Shown: positions 7,119 to 8,648 of the stretch, piece after piece
Numbering within the stretch: position 1 is the stretch's first letter
Layout: each line of letters opens with the position of its first letter
From: JBAPRR01 sp049281195
Lineage (GTDB): Bacteria; Actinomycetota; Acidimicrobiia; Acidimicrobiales; CAVXTF01
Assembly: GCA_049281195.1 (NCBI GenBank)
Contig: JBAPRR010000321.1
Coordinates: forward strand, 1 to 8,648
Direction of reading: 5' to 3'
Length of the DNA: 8,648 nt
Notes under the pieces: model-generated
What the model saw: the letters and a program-made list of their open reading frames with translations, nothing else
What the model was told of the DNA's origin: nothing
Database searches by the model: none
Position numbers and translations under genes: made by a program

Positions 7119-7401
7119 TGGGTCGAAGACCGATGAGTTGAACGGGGTTTCGTGCGTGTCCGCAAGCGCCCGCACGTCTGTGGGGGACTGGGGCCACAAC
7201 CTGGAGGAGAACCCGAGCTTCACGCTGGCCGAGGAGTGGAATGGTACTGACTGGCAGATAGCGAAGACTCCTGAACTTCCGGGATCGAGCAGCTCGTTGT
7301 CGAGCGTCTCGTGTGTCGGTGCCGCCGACTGCGTGGCGGTCGGGAGCTCCTTCGACACTTCCACGGGCATTGGGGTCACGCTGGCGGAGCGGTACTCATC
7401 C
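6291..7401 (+). repeat. Seven tandem protein-coding repeats of 51-56 residues
   Basis: With the frameshift corrected, the Trp that opens each repeat falls at residues 43, 99, 153, 204, 256, 307 and 361, giving intervals of 56, 54, 51, 52, 51 and 54. Every repeat has a Cys with a partner exactly six residues later, except repeat 6 where the partner is Arg. Seven units of this size, rich in W, G, S and T, match a seven-bladed beta-propeller. The fold is inferred; the repeat itself is read directly. The DNA copies have diverged enough that this is not a recent nucleotide-level duplication. Confidence 0.8.
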
Positions 7402-7404
7402 TGA
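7089..7404 (+). pseudogene. Frameshifted 3' part of the secreted repeat protein (repeats 6 and 7)
   Basis: Skipping one base at about 7089 (the T after GGGACCACG) turns the reading into WNGTTWSRQRVPAPSG, which matches the repeat consensus exactly. It then runs open to the TGA at 7402-7404. This stretch encodes repeat 6 (Trp307 onward) and repeat 7 (Trp361 to the end, closing with LAERYSS). Repeat 6 keeps the first Cys of its pair (328), but the second position (334) is Arg, codon CGC where the other repeats have TGC or TGT. There is no separate start or ribosome-binding site for this frame, so it is a displaced part of the upstream gene. The cause may be a sequencing or assembly error, a recent inactivating mutation, or, least likely, recoding: CACGTTGG is not a slippery sequence. 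Confidence 0.8.
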
Positions 7405-7475
7405 ACGTATTCCCGCGATAGTCAGCCCTTCTCCCAGGAAAATTGTAGAAGCGACATCGCATTTCTCGACTGACC

Positions 7476-7481
7476 GGAGGG
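7476..7481 (+). promoter_or_regulatory. Ribosome-binding site for the globin GTG start
   Basis: GGAGGG sits six bases before the GTG at 7488. It supports that GTG as the true start and shows the globin is translated independently of the broken gene 83 bp upstream. No convincing promoter was seen between 7405 and 7475. Confidence 0.8.
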
Positions 7482-7487
7482 ATTCGA

Positions 7488-7952
7488 GTGCCGGAAACGC
7501 TCTACGAACACGCTGGCGGCGACGAAGGCCTGCACCGACTCGAGGAACTGTTCTACGCCAAGGCACTGGCCGACCCCATCCTCAACAGGCTTTTCCCCCG
7601 CCGGGAGCCCACTCACGTCGATCACTTGACGTGGTTCACCGCCGAGTCCTTCGGCGGTCCCGATCGCTTTACCAACAGCCTCGGATTCCAACACATAATC
7701 GACGTACACCGCCACTTGAAGATCACTGACGAGGAACGCGACCGCTTCCTCGAGCTCTACCTCGAGGCGCTCGACGAGGCGGGGCTGCCGGACGACCAGC
7801 CGTTTCGACAAGCGGTTCGTGAGCATGTCGAGTTCGGGGGCCAGGTCGCTCAGCAGAATTCGTGGGCCGAGACCGATGACGATCTCCACCCGATCCGGTC
7901 GGTGCCTCGGTGGAATTGGGGACCGTCAACCGCGGTCCACGACGAACGATGA
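7488..7952 (+). CDS. Truncated hemoglobin (2/2 globin, group II / GlbO-like)
   Basis: The 154-residue product aligns from its first residues with M. tuberculosis GlbO as I remember it (PETLYEHAGG against PKSFYDAVGG). Phe22-Tyr23 occupy the B9-B10 positions, with Tyr23 the ligand-stabilising B10 tyrosine. Phe36 is at CD1, where GlbO has Tyr. The E-helix to loop motif WFTAESFGGP is at 49-58. His74 in DVHRHLKI is the proximal F8 heme ligand. At G8 the group II hallmark Trp is replaced by Phe87 (ERDRFLEL, 83-90). The chain is about 25 residues longer than GlbO and ends in a Trp-rich tail (RSVPRWNWGPS, 137-147). It is cytosolic and expected to bind heme and O2 or NO, perhaps for NO or redox defence or electron donation to an oxygenase. 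The GTG start is fixed by GGAGGG upstream. It converges with the membrane protein to its right. Confidence 0.92.
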   Translation: MPETLYEHAGGDEGLHRLEELFYAKALADPILNRLFPRREPTHVDHLTWFTAESFGGPDRFTNSLGFQHIIDVHRHLKITDEERDRFLELYLEALDEAGLPDDQPFRQAVREHVEFGGQVAQQNSWAETDDDLHPIRSVPRWNWGPSTAVHDER

Positions 7953-8032
7953 GTGCAGAGCACACGGTGGTGCACATAGCTCGGTGCGGCTCGTCCTCTT
8001 GACTTCTCCGTTCGGGAAGCGCGCATATGCCG
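7953..8032. other. Short gap between convergent genes
   Basis: Eighty bases separate the stop codons of the globin and the FUSC-like gene. A bidirectional terminator would be expected here. Only weak stems are visible, such as GTGC-AGA-GCAC at 7953-7963, and there is no T-tract, so I do not call a terminator. Confidence 0.3.
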
Positions 8033-8572
8033 TCACAACGTGCCCTCACCGATCCGCGAATTGCTGCTCGAACTTCGGCGTTGGCGCCCGGCGGTCAACT
8101 TGGACTCGACGTACCCGTCGGAGAGATCGATGATGAGGCCCACGCACGCTCCGATGGCTGTCTCCCAGATGCGCGCCATCGCATAGTTCGTGACCCCGTT
8201 TGCCACGAAGAGCAGGATCAGAGCGGATACGGCTGACTGGCTTTTCGTATCGAGGCCGCGCCTCGGCAATGACGTGATGAGCTTGTCGACGCCGAGGGCG
8301 GCGGCGACGACGAAACCGACGAGCAATGGTGAGGGCCTGGCAATGGCAAGACCGGCGAGGCCGATGCCGACCCCCGCCAACATGCCGATCACGCGGCCGA
8401 ACGAACCGCGCAATGTAGCCGTCGGGTCGGAACGGATCACGAGTACGGGCGCGAGAGCAGCGAAAACCGGACGCGGTTGGCCGGCGAGGTTCCCCAGCCA
8501 CCACGCGATTGACGAAGCGACAGCGATCTTCGCGATGGTCTTCTCCGGAAGGAAACGCCCCATCGGCGACAC
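8033..8572 (-). CDS. Small FUSC / aromatic-acid-exporter-like integral membrane protein
   Basis: The product is 179 residues with about five to six membrane segments: roughly 13-31, 35-47, 58-77, 80-99 and 113-148, the last long enough to be two. The order of elements matches the N-terminal membrane half of FUSC/ArAE-type proteins: PVFAALAPVLVIRSDPTATL (35-54), then SFGRVIGMLAGVGIGL (57-72), and later ARIWETAIGACVGLII (133-148). Full-length members usually carry a long cytosolic helical domain after this. Here only a hydrophilic tail of about 30 residues follows (YVESKLTAGRQRR, then a Ser/Asn run), so it is half-size or truncated. No continuation is visible in other frames downstream. The start is either GTG at 8572-8570 or ATG at 8563-8561; an in-frame TGA six bases upstream of the GTG rules out earlier starts, and no clear Shine-Dalgarno helps choose. 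A role in efflux of aromatic or amphiphilic compounds is a family-based guess. Confidence 0.8.
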   Translation of the reverse strand: MSPMGRFLPEKTIAKIAVASSIAWWLGNLAGQPRPVFAALAPVLVIRSDPTATLRGSFGRVIGMLAGVGIGLAGLAIARPSPLLVGFVVAAALGVDKLITSLPRRGLDTKSQSAVSALILLFVANGVTNYAMARIWETAIGACVGLIIDLSDGYVESKLTAGRQRRSSSSNSRIGEGTL

Positions 8573-8586
8573 ATCGTTTCAGTGTT

Positions 8587-8597
8587 CGTTCCGAACG
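8587..8597. promoter_or_regulatory. Small palindrome upstream of the FUSC-like gene
   Basis: CGTTC-C-GAACG is an 11-bp inverted repeat with perfect 5-bp arms, centred 20 bases upstream of the GTG start at 8572. Its position suits an operator overlapping the promoter or leader. It is short enough to arise by chance, and no regulator gene lies beside it in the window. The remaining bases to 8648 show nothing I can name. Confidence 0.25.
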
Positions 8598-8648
8598 TCT
8601 AGAGGCCGTTTCGGGGGACCGGAGTAATAGGGCGTTCAGGGCAGGTAG

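Noticed and set aside
7422..7889. 155-codon minus-strand open frame opposite the globin
   Set aside because: The plus-strand frame has the family's Tyr B10 and proximal His and a good ribosome-binding site. The antisense product resembles no family I know.
7953..7975. Bidirectional terminator between the convergent genes
   Set aside because: The stems are 4-5 bp with no T-tract on either strand, too weak to call.
8190..8627. 145-codon plus-strand open frame opposite the FUSC-like gene
   Set aside because: The minus strand encodes clear membrane segments with family motifs. The plus-strand product is a shadow.

Overview
The window looks like accessory chromosome of a high-G+C actinobacterium (Actinomycetota). 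The base composition is G+C-rich with strong third-position bias. The gene families also fit: a large MalT/LAL-type LuxR regulator, an Rv2258c-like methyltransferase, GTG and TTG starts, a mycobacterial GlbO-like globin, and a secreted Cys-x5-Cys repeat protein. I cannot name the species. There are no rRNA or tRNA genes, CRISPR arrays, insertion sequences or phage genes.

Layout. Positions 1-2696 (minus strand) hold almost all of one large LuxR-family ATPase regulator, read without interruption for 898 codons and cut by the left edge inside its C-terminal helix-turn-helix. A 134-bp divergent intergenic region (2697-2830) carries a G-tract/C-tract near-palindrome and a repeated AGGGGGGT element. 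On the plus strand follow a SAM-dependent methyltransferase (2831-3910) and, overlapping its stop codon by 4 bases, a 714-residue fusion of an alpha/beta-hydrolase to a GT-B glycosyltransferase (3907-6051). These two are very probably one translationally coupled operon, and the divergent regulator is the obvious candidate to control it.

After 119 bp comes a gene for a secreted protein built of about 52-residue repeats, each with a Cys-x5-Cys pair (6171-7404). It is broken by a one-base frameshift near 7089. Repairing the shift gives 410 residues and exactly seven repeats, as expected for a seven-bladed beta-propeller. Next is a truncated-hemoglobin gene with its own good ribosome-binding site (7488-7952). 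Converging on it from the right is a short membrane protein of the FUSC/aromatic-acid-exporter type (8033-8572, minus).

How the genes may work together (inference): the LAL regulator probably senses a ligand and switches on a cytosolic methyltransferase plus a hydrolase-glycosyltransferase, a set suited to tailoring or inactivating a small hydrophobic molecule or glycolipid. The propeller protein, globin and exporter-like protein may be unrelated neighbours, since nothing in the sequence ties them to the operon. The most notable points are the hydrolase-glycosyltransferase fusion, the divergent operator-like region, and the seven-repeat protein with its frameshift.
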